Source: Jiella endophytica
GTDB lineage: Bacteria > Pseudomonadota > Alphaproteobacteria > Rhizobiales > Rhizobiaceae
Assembly (NCBI RefSeq): GCF_004519335.1
Contig: NZ_SOZD01000001.1
Location: forward strand, 124,001-188,000
Reading direction: 5' to 3'
Length of the DNA: 64,000 nt
Shown: positions 48,289 to 57,417 of the stretch, piece after piece
How positions within the stretch are numbered: position 1 is the stretch's first letter
Layout: the number at the start of each line of letters is the position of its first letter
Made by a program: the position numbers and the translations under genes
The notes under the pieces: model-generated
Told to the model about the DNA's origin: nothing
The model's input: the letters and a program-made list of their open reading frames with translations, nothing else
Database searches by the model: none

Positions 48289-49339
48289 TGACGACACCTT
48301 CCGGAAGGGGGGCGAAGGCCGAGGCGGGAAGCGCCGGCATGCGCTCCGGGGTGCCGGCCGCGGCCATCGCCAGAACGCGGGCGACGACGCGCTTGCCGAG
48401 CTCGATCTTGTAGGCGTTGTCGCCGGAGGGCTTCGCCTCGGCGAAGGCCGCTTCGGCGGCAGCCGCAAAGGCCTCCTTGCCCGGCGCCTTGCCGACGAGG
48501 GCGGCTTCCGCCTCGCTCGCCCGCCAGGGCTTCGGTGCGACGCCGCCGAGGGCGAGCCGCGCTTCGGTGATGGCACCGTTCTCGATCGTCAACGCCGCTG
48601 CCGCCGAGGCGAGGGCGAAGGCATAGGAGGTGCGCTCGCGGACCTTCAGATAGCGCTGGTTGGCGGCGAGCTTGGCCGCTTCCGCAGGCAGTCTGACGGC
48701 GACGATCATCTCGCCGGCCTCAAGCACCGTCTCCTTCTCGGGCGTGTCGCCGGGCAGGAGGAAGAACTCGGTGATCGGCACCTCGCGCCGGCCGGTCGTT
48801 CCCTCGATCTCGACGATCGCGCCGAGCGCCGTCAGCGCCACGCAGAAATCCGACGGGTGGACGGCGATGCAGTTTTCGCTCCAGCCGAGAACGGCGTGGG
48901 AGCGGTTCTCGCCGCCGATCGCGTCGCAGCCGGAGCCGGGCTGGCGCTTGTTGCAGGCGCTGGCGGTGTCGGTGAAGTACGGGCAGCGGGTGCGCTGCAT
49001 CAGGTTGCCGCCCACCGTCGCGGCGTTGCGCAGCTGCGCAGAGGCACCCGAAAGGAGCGCCTCGGCCACCACCGGAAACCGCTTCGCGAAGTCGGTGTCA
49101 TGGGCGAGGGCGGCGTTCTTCACCAGGGCACCGATCCGCGTCGATCCGTCCGGCAGGGTCTCGATGCTGCCGAGATCAGGCAGGTGGGTGAGGTCGACGA
49201 GCCGGGCCGGGGTGAGGGCGCCGCCCTTCATCAGGTCGAGGAGGTTGGTGCCGGCGCCGAGATAGGCCGAGTTCGGCTCGCCGGCGGCGGCGATGGCCTC
49301 GGCGACGGAGGCCGGGCGAACATATTCGAAGAGGTTCAT
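48281..49339 (-). CDS. Molybdenum hydroxylase, FAD-binding subunit (PaoB-like)
   Basis: 352 residues. The FAD site is AYLGAGTNLLDLMKGG and ATVGGNLMQRTRCPYF. The insertion CPYFTDTASACNKRQPGSGC, followed by DAIGG, has the cysteine pattern of PaoB/HcrB-type subunits, which hold an extra 4Fe-4S cluster. It is followed by a CO-dehydrogenase flavoprotein C-terminal domain (YLKVRERTSYAFALASAAAA). It overlaps the genes on both sides (8 bp with copy B, 4 bp with the 2Fe-2S subunit), showing tight translational coupling. Confidence 0.93.
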   Translation of the reverse strand: MNLFEYVRPASVAEAIAAAGEPNSAYLGAGTNLLDLMKGGALTPARLVDLTHLPDLGSIETLPDGSTRIGALVKNAALAHDTDFAKRFPVVAEALLSGASAQLRNAATVGGNLMQRTRCPYFTDTASACNKRQPGSGCDAIGGENRSHAVLGWSENCIAVHPSDFCVALTALGAIVEIEGTTGRREVPITEFFLLPGDTPEKETVLEAGEMIVAVRLPAEAAKLAANQRYLKVRERTSYAFALASAAAALTIENGAITEARLALGGVAPKPWRASEAEAALVGKAPGKEAFAAAAEAAFAEAKPSGDNAYKIELGKRVVARVLAMAAAGTPERMPALPASAFAPLPEGVVNV

Positions 49340-49833
49340 GCCGCGTCCCTTTCCTTGCCGGCCGAAAGCTTGCCGCTCGCGTCGATCACCGCCTCGGTGA
49401 TGCCCTTGTAGGCGCCGCAGCGGCAGATGTTGCCGCTCATCGCCTCGCGCACCCGCTCCGGATCGTCGCAGGCCTGGCCCTCGGCGATCAGACCGACGGC
49501 GCTCATGATCTGGCCCGGCGTGCAGAAGCCGCATTGGAAGCCGTCATGCTCGATGAAGGCCTGCTGCACCGGATGCAGCTTGTCGCCCTCGGCGAGGCCC
49601 TCGATGGTGGTGATCGCCGCGCCGTCGTAGCTGATCGCCAGAGCGAGACAGGAATTGATCCGCTCGCCGTCGACGAGGATCGTGCAGGCGCCGCACTGGC
49701 CGCGGTCGCAGCCCTTCTTGGCGCCGGTGAGGTGCAGACGCTCGCGCAGAAGGTCGAGCAGCGTCACGCGAGGATCGTCGAGAACGATTTCGCGTCGCTC
49801 CCCGTTGATCGTGAGTGTCAGGGAAAGGTTCAT
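49336..49833 (-). CDS. Molybdenum hydroxylase, 2Fe-2S subunit (PaoA-like)
   Basis: 165 residues. Plant-ferredoxin-type cluster in KKGCDRGQCGACTILVDGERINSC, and the second cluster in QCGFCTPG and NICRCGAYKGI. The N-terminus is short (MNLSLTLTINGERREIVLDD) with no twin-arginine leader, so the enzyme should stay in the cytoplasm, unlike E. coli PaoABC. First gene of the operon, divergent from the TetR gene 215 bp away. Confidence 0.94.
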   Translation of the reverse strand: MNLSLTLTINGERREIVLDDPRVTLLDLLRERLHLTGAKKGCDRGQCGACTILVDGERINSCLALAISYDGAAITTIEGLAEGDKLHPVQQAFIEHDGFQCGFCTPGQIMSAVGLIAEGQACDDPERVREAMSGNICRCGAYKGITEAVIDASGKLSAGKERDAA

Positions 49834-49967
49834 CGGGTTACCTTTCGAGGAATGGGAATGTCGGAACAGGCGATCGTCCAGCCGTCGCGTATCCTTCGGG
49901 ACAGGGTGTCCAGGCGAGGTGCGAGGGTTTTCCTTGCGATCCGGAGCTGATTGAGGAAGACGATGGG

Positions 49968-50016
49968 ATACGGAGGGGACCGCCTGCCCGCCATATTTAT
50001 ACGGAGGGCTCCTCCG
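49968..50016. promoter_or_regulatory. Candidate TetR operator between the Mo-hydroxylase operon and its regulator
   Basis: CGGAGG (50002-50007), GCT, CCTCCG (50011-50016) form a perfect 15-bp palindrome; ATACGGAGGG (49999-50008) also repeats directly at 49968-49977, 31 bp away. Both lie in the divergent promoter region. Binding by the adjacent TetR protein is inferred. Confidence 0.45.
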
Positions 50017-50048
50017 CTTTCAAGAGTGGAAGGATTATAATTTCCGAG

Positions 50049-50669
50049 ATGGAGAGAGAATTGACTACGGCAATCCGCCGCCCCCGCGCCGATTCGTTAC
50101 GAAACCGTGAGAAGCTGCTCGCCGCGGCGGCCGCGGTGTTTCGCGAGACCGGCGGCCAGGGAACGCTGGAAGCCGTGGCTCGCACTGCCGGCGTCGGCAT
50201 CGGAACGCTCTACCGGCACTTTCCCACTCGTGAGGCGCTGTTCGAGGCGGTCTATCGCCGCGAGATAGACCAGCTCGACGATTTGTCACGCGAACTCGCC
50301 GAGGATGACGATCCGGTTGCGGCGCTGCGCCGCTTCCTGCATGGGATGGTCGGCATGGTCGCGACGAAGAAGGGCATGGTCGCGGCTCTCGCCATCGCCA
50401 TCGACGGTTCCTGCGACATCGCGGTCTATTCCTTCACGACGCTTTCTGCGGCCATGCAGCGGCTGCACGAGCCGGCAGTGGCGAGCGGCCGGCTGCGCCC
50501 CGACGTCTCCGCCGACGACATCCTGCAGACGGTGATCGGCATGTGCCTCGCCCGCCGCGAGGATCGTTGGGAGGGAGCGGTCACCCGGCTTGCGGACGTC
50601 TTTCTCGACGGGCTGCTGGTACCCGAGGCGCCGGCCATGGCGCTGCGGCGGGAAAGCGCGAGAGGCTGA
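50049..50669 (+). CDS. TetR-family transcriptional regulator
   Basis: 206 residues. N-terminal HTH: LRNREKLLAAAAAVFRETGGQGTLEAVARTAGVGIGTLYRHFPTREALFEAVY, the TetR_N signature with GTLYRHF recognition helix; the C-terminal ligand domain resembles the SbtR-like group. Start chosen at ATG 50049; a TTG at 50061 is possible. Divergent from the four-gene Mo-hydroxylase operon, which it probably represses until an inducer (perhaps the substrate) binds. Confidence 0.9.
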   Translation: MERELTTAIRRPRADSLRNREKLLAAAAAVFRETGGQGTLEAVARTAGVGIGTLYRHFPTREALFEAVYRREIDQLDDLSRELAEDDDPVAALRRFLHGMVGMVATKKGMVAALAIAIDGSCDIAVYSFTTLSAAMQRLHEPAVASGRLRPDVSADDILQTVIGMCLARREDRWEGAVTRLADVFLDGLLVPEAPAMALRRESARG

Positions 50670-50748
50670 GGCGGACGACCGCCGCAGCGTCGCAGGCCGC
50701 CGGACGCGTGGCCGGCGATGACTATGTCCTACCGGTCCATAACCCAGT

Positions 50749-51702
50749 TCAGCTGCCGGTGGACTCGCCGGGCGCCGCTTCGCCGTTTCCCGGCTCGCGG
50801 CCGAAATTCGGCTTGGCGGTGTCCTGTCCGGCCTCGATGACGTTGCGCCGGATCGCCCGGGTGCGGGTGAAGAGATCGAACAGCGTGTCGCCGTCGCCCC
50901 AGCGGATTGCTCGCTGCAGCGAGGCGAGATCCTCCGAGAAGCGCGCGAGCATCTCCAGCACCGCGTCGCGGTTGGTGAGGAACACGTCGCGCCACATGGT
51001 CGGATCGGAGGCGGCGATGCGGGTGAAGTCGCGAAAGCCAGAGGCAGAGAACTTCACCACTTCCGACTGGGTCACCGTCTCGAGGTCAGCGGCGGTCCCG
51101 ACGATGTTGTAGGCGATGAGATGCGGGACGTGGGAGACGATGGCGAGGACCAGATCATGGTGCTCGGCGGTCATCGTCTCGACATTCGAGCCGCAGCCCC
51201 GCCAGAACGCTTCGACCTTTTCGATGGCCGCAGGGTCAGTGCCCTCGGGCGGCGTCAGGATGCACCAGCGGTTGCGGAAGAGTTCGAGAAAGCCGGATTC
51301 CGGGCCGGACTGTTCGGTGCCGGCGAGCGGATGGGCCGGCACGAAATCCACCCCTTCCGGCAGGTGCGGGCGCATCTGGTCGATCACCGCGCCCTTCACC
51401 GAGCCGACGTCGGAGACGATCGCGCCCTTTTTCAGATGTGGCGCGATCTCGCTCGTGATCGCTCCGCAGACGCCGACCGGCACGCAGAGGATGACGAAGT
51501 CGGCATCGGCGACGGCCTCCGTCGCTTCCAGATGATAGCTGTCGCCGAGCCCGAGCGCCTCGGCCTTTTCCAGCGTCTCGCGCCGCCGGGTGGTGACGGC
51601 GATATGCCGGGCAAGACCGTTCGCCCTGATGTTGAGGGCGAGGGAGGAGCCGATCAGGCCGATGCCGATCAGGGCGACGCGGTCGAAGAGCGGTTCCGTC
51701 AT
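50749..51702 (-). CDS. tyrC: Prephenate/arogenate dehydrogenase
   Basis: 317 residues. [21 protein letters not shown] is the NAD(P)-binding motif; then [42 protein letters not shown] (catalytic His in HPLAGTE) and [12 protein letters not shown]. Converts prephenate or arogenate toward tyrosine. The start at 51702 overlaps the hisC stop by 4 bp. A C-terminal tail of about 30 residues rich in Gly/Glu/Pro is not conserved. Confidence 0.92.
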   Translation of the reverse strand: MTEPLFDRVALIGIGLIGSSLALNIRANGLARHIAVTTRRRETLEKAEALGLGDSYHLEATEAVADADFVILCVPVGVCGAITSEIAPHLKKGAIVSDVGSVKGAVIDQMRPHLPEGVDFVPAHPLAGTEQSGPESGFLELFRNRWCILTPPEGTDPAAIEKVEAFWRGCGSNVETMTAEHHDLVLAIVSHVPHLIAYNIVGTAADLETVTQSEVVKFSASGFRDFTRIAASDPTMWRDVFLTNRDAVLEMLARFSEDLASLQRAIRWGDGDTLFDLFTRTRAIRRNVIEAGQDTAKPNFGREPGNGEAAPGESTGS

Positions 51703-52796
51703 GGGGACGGGCTCTTCAGAAACTCGGCAAGTGCCGCGACGACGCCGCGATTGGCCTCTTCCGATCCGATCGACATCCGCAGCCCGTTCGGGAAGCCGTA
51801 GCCGGCGACGCGCCGCAGGATGTAGCCGCGGGCCGTGAGATAGGCGTCCGCCTCGGCGGCGCCCTTGCCGGGCTCGTCCGGGAAGTGGATGAGAATGAAG
51901 TTGCAGACGCTCGGCGTCACCGTCAGCCCGAGGGCCTCGATCTCGCGTGTCGTCCATTCGAGCCATTCGGCGTTGAAGCTCGCCGCTTCCTCGACGAAGG
52001 CGCGGTCACGGATCGCCGCGGCGCCCGCGGCGATCGCCGCGGCGTTGAGGTTGAACGGACCGCGCACCCGGTCGATCGCCTGGACGATCGCCTCGGGGCC
52101 GAACAGCCAGCCGATCCTCAGCCCGGCGAGACCGTAGATCTTCGAGAAAGTGCGGGTCATCACGACGTTTTCGGCCGAGGAGACGAGCTCGATGCCGGCG
52201 CCGTAGTCGTTGCGCCGGACATACTCGGCATAGGCCGCGTCGAGGACGAGGATGACGTTGCCCGGCAGCCCCGCCTGCAGCCGCCGGATCTCGTCGAAGG
52301 GAAGATAGGTGCCGGTCGGATTGTTCGGATTGGCGAGGAAGACCAGCTTCGTCTTCTCGGTGACGCGCGCGAGGATGGCGTCGACGTCGGCGGTGCGGTC
52401 CGTCTCGGGCGCGACCACTGGCGTCGCGCCGGCGGCCTTGATCTGGATCTCGTAGACGAGGAAGCCGTGCTCGGTGTGGATCGCCTCGTCGCCCGGCGCG
52501 AGATAGCACTGGCAAAGCAGCCCGAGGAGTTCATCAGAGCCGTTGCCGCAGAGGATGTTCGCCGTGTTGAGGCCGTGCACCTCGGCGATCGCCGCCTTCA
52601 GGTCGTTCGCCTGGCCGTCCGGATAGGAGGCGAGGTCGAACAGCGTCCGGCTCGCCGCCTCCAGAGCCGCAGGCGGAGGCCCGAGCGGCGTTTCGTTGGA
52701 CGACAGCTTGTAGAGCTTGATCCCGTCCGGTGCGCGGCTCTTGCCGGGGACGTAGATCTCGATATCGAGCACGCCGTTCTTGGGCACGGGTTTCAT
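51699..52796 (-). CDS. hisC: Histidinol-phosphate / aromatic aminotransferase (HisC-type)
   Basis: 365 residues of PLP fold type I, class II aminotransferase. [18 protein letters not shown] at the N-terminus, [39 protein letters not shown], the PLP lysine in [17 protein letters not shown] and the phosphate-binding Arg there, and [17 protein letters not shown]. The position between tyrC and chorismate mutase suggests it also transaminates aromatic 2-oxo acids or prephenate, as HisC paralogues in this arrangement often do. Confidence 0.9.
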   Translation of the reverse strand: MKPVPKNGVLDIEIYVPGKSRAPDGIKLYKLSSNETPLGPPPAALEAASRTLFDLASYPDGQANDLKAAIAEVHGLNTANILCGNGSDELLGLLCQCYLAPGDEAIHTEHGFLVYEIQIKAAGATPVVAPETDRTADVDAILARVTEKTKLVFLANPNNPTGTYLPFDEIRRLQAGLPGNVILVLDAAYAEYVRRNDYGAGIELVSSAENVVMTRTFSKIYGLAGLRIGWLFGPEAIVQAIDRVRGPFNLNAAAIAAGAAAIRDRAFVEEAASFNAEWLEWTTREIEALGLTVTPSVCNFILIHFPDEPGKGAAEADAYLTARGYILRRVAGYGFPNGLRMSIGSEEANRGVVAALAEFLKSPSP

Positions 52797-52833
52797 CGTC
52801 GAAGAACCTTGATTGAGAGCCTGGCCGGCACGC

Positions 52834-53628
52834 TCAGGCGGCCGGGAACGCCAAGGGAGCCGCATAGCCGCCAATCCGGCGGATGTCGAGGCCGCCGCCG
52901 AGGCGGGCGGAGACTTCTTCCTCGGCAAGCGGCGCTGCGACAAGGGCGCTGGCGCCGGTGGCGGAGCTGACGGAGGCGAGGACGTCGATGCCGTCGCCCG
53001 GCGCAGGCAGGGGATTGGCGCCGGCGACCGCATAGCAGGCGATTTCCGGCGGCACCGGGTCCGACAGCGGCGGCGCGATGACGAGGCTCGGCGTTGCCGC
53101 GGGGCGAGCGTCGATCGCGTAGAAAGGCAGCCGTGCGACGACATGAGCATTGGAGAGCCGTTCCCACCAAGCCCCACCGTCGCCCTCGATGGCGACGACG
53201 CCGAGCCGGTCGTCGCCGCCGGTCTCGATCGCCTCGATCACCGCCGCCGCGGAATCGAGCAGGGTCAGCGGCACGGTGAAGCCGAAATAGAACCGCGCCG
53301 TGTCGATGATCGCGGCCGGGTCACCGGAGGCGAAGACGCCGAACGGCGCCTGCAGCGCGGTGAAGGTCGAGATGATCTCCCGCCACAGATGCTCGATCGC
53401 CGTCAGCGGCAGATGGCCGGAATGGCGCTCGGCAAGGCGATGCATCATGTCGGCCTCACGGCCCGGACGGAAGGCCGCGCCGTTTCTCGCCGTCCCCTTC
53501 ACCGCGATCAGCTCGTCGATCACCACGGCGCGCTGCATCAGCAGGCGGTGCACCGACTCGTCGATCGCGTCGATCTTCGCCCGCAGCTCCACAAGCCGCG
53601 ACGGATCGGACTTTCGAGGCTCGTTCAT
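52834..53628 (-). CDS. Chorismate mutase (AroQ-type) with a C-terminal extension
   Basis: 264 residues. Residues 10-90 are the helical AroQ fold: [34 protein letters not shown] (catalytic Arg/Lys pattern), then [20 protein letters not shown] and [17 protein letters not shown]. The remaining about 165 residues ([42 protein letters not shown]) look like a folded alpha/beta domain of unknown role. It lacks the prephenate dehydratase signature. GGAGGGGG precedes the start. Converts chorismate to prephenate for the dehydrogenase encoded downstream. Confidence 0.87.
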   Translation of the reverse strand: MNEPRKSDPSRLVELRAKIDAIDESVHRLLMQRAVVIDELIAVKGTARNGAAFRPGREADMMHRLAERHSGHLPLTAIEHLWREIISTFTALQAPFGVFASGDPAAIIDTARFYFGFTVPLTLLDSAAAVIEAIETGGDDRLGVVAIEGDGGAWWERLSNAHVVARLPFYAIDARPAATPSLVIAPPLSDPVPPEIACYAVAGANPLPAPGDGIDVLASVSSATGASALVAAPLAEEEVSARLGGGLDIRRIGGYAAPLAFPAA

Positions 53629-53730
53629 TGCCCCCTCCGGCCATTGTTGCGGGACGCTTCTAGACCCTCGCATGGCGCTTGGCAAAGCCGGGAGGACCAT
53701 CGCGGATACTCTGAAAGAAGGGCTGCAGGG

Positions 53731-54123
53731 TCAGTTGAGGGTGCGGTGGTCGCCGGGCAGATCGAGCGAGAAGGCAGGGATCTCCACCTCGAAGGTTTCG
53801 CCGATGTCGTTGCGCATGTGGTAGCTGCCGCGCATGATGCCGGATGGGGTCGGCAGCGGGCATCCGGAAGTGTAGGAGAAGCTGTCGCCCGGCAGGATCA
53901 CCGGCTGTTCGCCGACGACGCCGGGTCCGCGGACCTCCTCCACGTGACCGGCCGCGTCGGTGATCTGCCAGTAGCGCGACTGCAGCTGCACGGCGACGTC
54001 GCCGGCATTCTCGATCTCGACCTGATAGGCCCAGACCCAGCGGCCGCCCGGGGGATCGGACTGCTCCTCCAGATAGGCCGGCTTCACGGTCACGACGATC
54101 TGCCGTGTCGTCGCCTGGTACAT
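53731..54123 (-). CDS. apaG: ApaG family protein
   Basis: 130 residues. [40 protein letters not shown] and the GXGXXG-like [41 protein letters not shown] block define the DUF525/ApaG fibronectin-like fold. The biochemical role is unsettled; it was first linked to Co2+ resistance. ATG 54123 is preferred to the GTG one codon earlier. The 398-bp gap to the next gene (54124-54521) shows no supportable gene or site. Confidence 0.92.
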   Translation of the reverse strand: MYQATTRQIVVTVKPAYLEEQSDPPGGRWVWAYQVEIENAGDVAVQLQSRYWQITDAAGHVEEVRGPGVVGEQPVILPGDSFSYTSGCPLPTPSGIMRGSYHMRNDIGETFEVEIPAFSLDLPGDHRTLN

Positions 54124-54521
54124 CACACTTGCAACCTTTTCGTCATGATGACAGTCGCATGCATGGCTATAGCGCGGATCGCGGCGGAATTCATCGGTCC
54201 GCGCCTCATAATGACAGGGCAGCCGGCGATCTGCCCGGAAAGCGTGACCAATCGCTGGTTCCGGCAGTGGGAAGCGTCGCCGATGCGTGTCGACGACGGG
54301 AAGAGGCGGTCTTCACCAAGGAAGTGATGAGTCCGGCTTTACAAGCACGCTCGCCGAGCCCTGCATGCGGTTTGCAAAGCGGCGCGCGCCCGGCGATCCA
54401 GCCCCGTCTCCGCACGGCACCTTGCGGCACCAACCGGAATTTGACCGGCAAACCCCTTGTGACGCTAGGTCATTTCATGGACATTCCGGGAGCGTACGAA
54501 CTCCGCGCCACGGGATTGATC

Positions 54522-56423
54522 ATGACGCTAAATCGGATCTTCATGGCCGCGCTGGCTGCGATGCTCATGGTGGTTGCCGGTGAGAGTGTCGCCGACGAAC
54601 GCCGCTTCGGCGCATTCGTGGTGAGCAGCGATCGGCCAGGCGTCATCCGTCTCACCGGGCCGATCGGGGTCCGCGACAGCCTGCAGTTCCGCCGGGCGCT
54701 CAGGGCCATTCCGGAGGCGCGGACCCTGTTGCTCGACAGTGAGGGCGGCTCGCTGATCATCGCTCTCGATCTTGCCGAGGACGTGCTGGAGCGGGGGCTG
54801 ACGACCGAGGTCGCGGAGGGATCCCGATGCCTCTCGGCCTGCGCGCTGGTCTTCTTCGCCGGCAGGGAACGTGTGGTGAAGGGCCGCCTCGGCGTCCACC
54901 AGGTGGCCTCGACCAGTTCCGGGGACGTCGGCTTCACCCAGTCGACGCTGTCGGACGTGCTCGATCTTTTCCGCCGCGCCGGGGTCGATCTCGAGATCGC
55001 GCAGATCATGCTGGCGACACCGGCCGACCAGATGCACGTCTTCAACGCCGAGGAAATCGAGCGGCTGGCGATCAACCAGGCGGGCGGATCGAGCGGCCGC
55101 TCTGCCTCGCCGCCGGACAGTGGCGCCGGGGCGCCGGTCGAGGCACGGCTCTCTGCCGAGGCCCGCGAGGCCATCCGCCTGTGCGACGAACTCGCGGCCT
55201 ATCCCGCGGACCGCAACCGGCCGGCGGGAATCGTCGGCGTCTCCTTCGACGATCTGAATGCCGATCGTGCCGTGCCCGCCTGCCGGTCGGCTGCGGCAGT
55301 ACAGCCGGATTCGCCGCGCCTGCAATTTCAGCTCGGCCGGAGCCTCGACAAGCTGAAGCGCTATGACGAGGCGCTCTACTGGTACGAGAAGGCGCTCGCC
55401 GCCAACTACGCGCCGGCGCAGTCGAATATCGGCTTCATGTATCAATACGGCCTCGGCGTAACGAAAGACCCGAGCGAAGCGATCAAGCACTACAGGAGCG
55501 CCGCCGAGCGCGGATATGCTCCGGCGCAGTTCAACCTTGCCGAGATTTATGCGGAGGGAGAGGGCGTTCCGCGCGACGATGCCGAAGCCTTCCGCCTGTA
55601 CGGCCTGGCCGCTGCCCAGGGCGATGCCGATGGCCAGCGCAAGCTCGGCTGGATGTACGATCACGGTCTGGGCACGGCCGAAGATGATGCTGCGGCGGTG
55701 CGGCTCTACCGGCAGGCGGCCGACCAGGGCGATGCATCCGCGCAACGACTTCTCGGCTGGATGTATGCCAACGGGCAAGGCGTCGAGAGAAACGATGGGG
55801 AGGCGCTGAAATGGTATCGCAAGGCGGCGGACCAGAATGAACCGGCGGCGGTGCGCCTGATAGGTTGGATGCACGAGAACGGCTACGGCGTTGCCGAGAG
55901 CGCGACGGAGGCCGTGGCGTGGTACCGCAAGGCTGCCGATCTGGGTGACGCCGATGCGCAGCGGGAAGTCGGCTGGGCCTATGCCAACGGCACCGGCGTC
56001 AGCAAGAACGAATCCGAAGCGGTCAGGTGGTACCGCAAGGCGGCCGACCAGAACGACGCCGCGGCGGAGCGGCTGCTCGGCTGGATGTATGCCAATGGTC
56101 TCGGCCTGCGAAAGAACGAAACCGAGGCGGTCAAATGGTACCGCAAGGCCGCCGAAAAGAACGAAGCCGCTGCCCAGAGGCTGCTAGGCTGGATGTATGC
56201 GACAGGGCGGGGCATTCGCGAAGACGATGCCGAGGCGATCAAATGGTACCGGAAGGCGGCCGAACAGGACGAGCCCCAGGCTCTCTACAATCTCGGCGCC
56301 ATGTATCAGTCGGGTCAAGGTGTTCGGAAGGATCTCGCCGAGGCGGCGAGATGGTATAGCAGGGCCGCAGCCGTCGGCCATGAGGACGCCCGCAAGGCGC
56401 TTCAGAGGTTGAAGAAGTCCTGA
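54522..56423 (+). CDS. Periplasmic ClpP-like (COG3904) domain fused to nine Sel1 repeats
   Basis: 633 residues. A signal peptide (MTLNRIFMAALAAMLMVVAG, cleavage near SVA-DE) is followed by a ClpP/crotonase-like domain (about 30-185: TLLLDSEGGSLIIALDLAEDVLERGL, SRCLSACALVFFAGRERVVKGRLGVHQ, with the serine near 105 in the place of the ClpP nucleophile), a linker with PDSGAGAPVEARL, one TPR-like unit (about 265-290) and nine 36-residue Sel1 repeats (291-625; AQRLLGWMYANGxGxxxxxxEAxxWYRKAA). Sel1 arrays bind proteins; COG3904 domains are of unknown activity. ATG 54477 is a possible earlier start. Confidence 0.85.
   Translation: MTLNRIFMAALAAMLMVVAGESVADERRFGAFVVSSDRPGVIRLTGPIGVRDSLQFRRALRAIPEARTLLLDSEGGSLIIALDLAEDVLERGLTTEVAEGSRCLSACALVFFAGRERVVKGRLGVHQVASTSSGDVGFTQSTLSDVLDLFRRAGVDLEIAQIMLATPADQMHVFNAEEIERLAINQAGGSSGRSASPPDSGAGAPVEARLSAEAREAIRLCDELAAYPADRNRPAGIVGVSFDDLNADRAVPACRSAAAVQPDSPRLQFQLGRSLDKLKRYDEALYWYEKALAANYAPAQSNIGFMYQYGLGVTKDPSEAIKHYRSAAERGYAPAQFNLAEIYAEGEGVPRDDAEAFRLYGLAAAQGDADGQRKLGWMYDHGLGTAEDDAAAVRLYRQAADQGDASAQRLLGWMYANGQGVERNDGEALKWYRKAADQNEPAAVRLIGWMHENGYGVAESATEAVAWYRKAADLGDADAQREVGWAYANGTGVSKNESEAVRWYRKAADQNDAAAERLLGWMYANGLGLRKNETEAVKWYRKAAEKNEAAAQRLLGWMYATGRGIREDDAEAIKWYRKAAEQDEPQALYNLGAMYQSGQGVRKDLAEAARWYSRAAAVGHEDARKALQRLKKS
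55395..56370 (+). repeat. 108-bp coding tandem repeats (Sel1 array)
   Basis: The Sel1 units are repeated at DNA level with a 108-bp period; the central copies share long near-identical runs such as CTCGGCTGGATGTATGCCAA and TGGTACCGCAAGGC. Such arrays expand and contract by recombination, and they may be miscounted in short-read assemblies. Confidence 0.75.
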
Positions 56424-56472
56424 CGATGCGGATGGCGCCCGCAGGGCTGGCGACGAGGCGAGTGGAGTTGCA

Positions 56473-57078
56473 GTGCTCGACGCGATACTGAGGCGGAGGA
56501 TCGATCCGCCGGTCGAGAGACTGGCAGCCCGGCTGGTGTCATACGGGCTCGGGGCGAATGCCGTCACGGTGGCAGGCCTTGCCATCGGCATCGGCGCGGC
56601 AGCGGCGATCGCGCTCGGCAGCCCGCTTGCCGGGCTCGTCCTCATCCTCGTCTCGCGGCTTTGCGACGGGCTCGACGGGGCGATCGCCAAACAGACCCGG
56701 CCGACCGATCTCGGCGGTTATCTCGACATCACGTTCGACTTCGTCTTCTACGGTGCAATCCCGCTCGGCTTTGCGGCGCTCGACCCGGCTGAGAACGCCC
56801 TGCCGGCCGCCGTCCTGCTGCTGACCTTCTATGCCAATGGCGCGAGTTTCCTCGCCTACGCGGTCCTCGCCGAAAAGCGGCAGATCACCACCGATGTGAG
56901 GGGGAAGAAGTCGTTCTTCTTCTCGACGGGACTGGCAGAGGCCAGCGAGACGATCATCGCCTTCTGCCTTTTCTGCCTGTTTCCGGCGTGGTTTCCGGTG
57001 ATCGCCTATGTGTTCGCGGCGATGACGGCGTGGACCTTTGTCACCCGCGTCTGGCTGGCGGTGAAGACGTTCGGGTGA
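56473..57078 (+). CDS. CDP-alcohol phosphatidyltransferase family membrane protein
   Basis: 201 residues with about six membrane segments (LAIGIGAAAAIALGSPLAGLVLIL, AAVLLLTFYANGASFLAYAVL, IIAFCLFCLFPAWFPVIAYVFAAMTAW). The catalytic motif reads DGAIAKQTRPTDLGGYLDITFD: the metal-binding aspartates are present, but Arg is Lys and the spacer to the glycine is one residue shorter than in DGxxAR-x8-G-xxx-D-xxx-D. It transfers a phosphatidyl group from a CDP-activated lipid to an unknown alcohol. It may belong to the YnjF-like branch. Starts 49 bp after the Sel1 gene. Confidence 0.87.
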   Translation: MLDAILRRRIDPPVERLAARLVSYGLGANAVTVAGLAIGIGAAAAIALGSPLAGLVLILVSRLCDGLDGAIAKQTRPTDLGGYLDITFDFVFYGAIPLGFAALDPAENALPAAVLLLTFYANGASFLAYAVLAEKRQITTDVRGKKSFFFSTGLAEASETIIAFCLFCLFPAWFPVIAYVFAAMTAWTFVTRVWLAVKTFG

Positions 57079-57155
57079 GGCCGCAAGCTGCTCGCCACGA
57101 GAACGCGACGTTTCCTCCGCGCGCCTGGGTCTTGGCAGTTTCACGCAGCGGCCCG

Positions 57156-57216
57156 CACCCTCGCCCTTCGAGGCTCGCCCGATCGGAGATCGGTCTCGCA
57201 CCTCAGGATGAGGGCG
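57156..57216. repeat. REP-like palindromic element, copy 4
   Basis: CACCCTCGCCCTTCGAGGCT ... GCACCTCAGGATGAGGGCG, the same arms as the elements at 3.2-3.6 kb, with a CCGATCGGAGATCGG centre. The 57079-57417 gap contains this copy, copy 5 and a further short repeat, but no gene. Confidence 0.7.
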
Positions 57217-57300
57217 CTCGGGCTTCGCCGATGAGTGCGGGCGCTTTTCGCCAGACGAGAGGGCTCGGTTTTCGCAACCGAGAGCGCCGAGTTTTACCTA

Positions 57301-57349
57301 GCCCCTCATCCTGAAGTGCCGCCGCAGGCGGCCTCGAAGGGCGAGGGGC
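57301..57349. repeat. REP-like palindromic element, copy 5 (opposite orientation)
   Basis: GCCCCTCATCCTGAAGTGCC ... GGCCTCGAAGGGCGAGGGGC with the palindromic GCCGCCGCAGGCGGC centre; inverse of copy 4 and nearly the reverse complement of copy 3 at 3511-3560. A different short element, GTGGTTTGACAGGCTCACCA at 57379-57398, resembles another repeat common in Rhizobiales. Confidence 0.7.
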
Positions 57350-57417
57350 GCCGGGCGCGAACGGGTCGGATCCCCTCGTGGTTTGACAGGCTCACCATGA
57401 GGGAGTGGGAGCACGGA

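Noticed and set aside
43695-48291. Two 800-870-codon plus-strand frames antisense to the Mo subunits
   Set aside because: Codon-shadow frames of the two paralogous Mo subunits; their mutual similarity only mirrors the duplication on the minus strand.
52834-53628. Bifunctional chorismate mutase/prephenate dehydratase (PheA)
   Set aside because: The C-terminal part lacks the prephenate dehydratase and ACT-domain signatures, and the protein is too short for a full P-protein.
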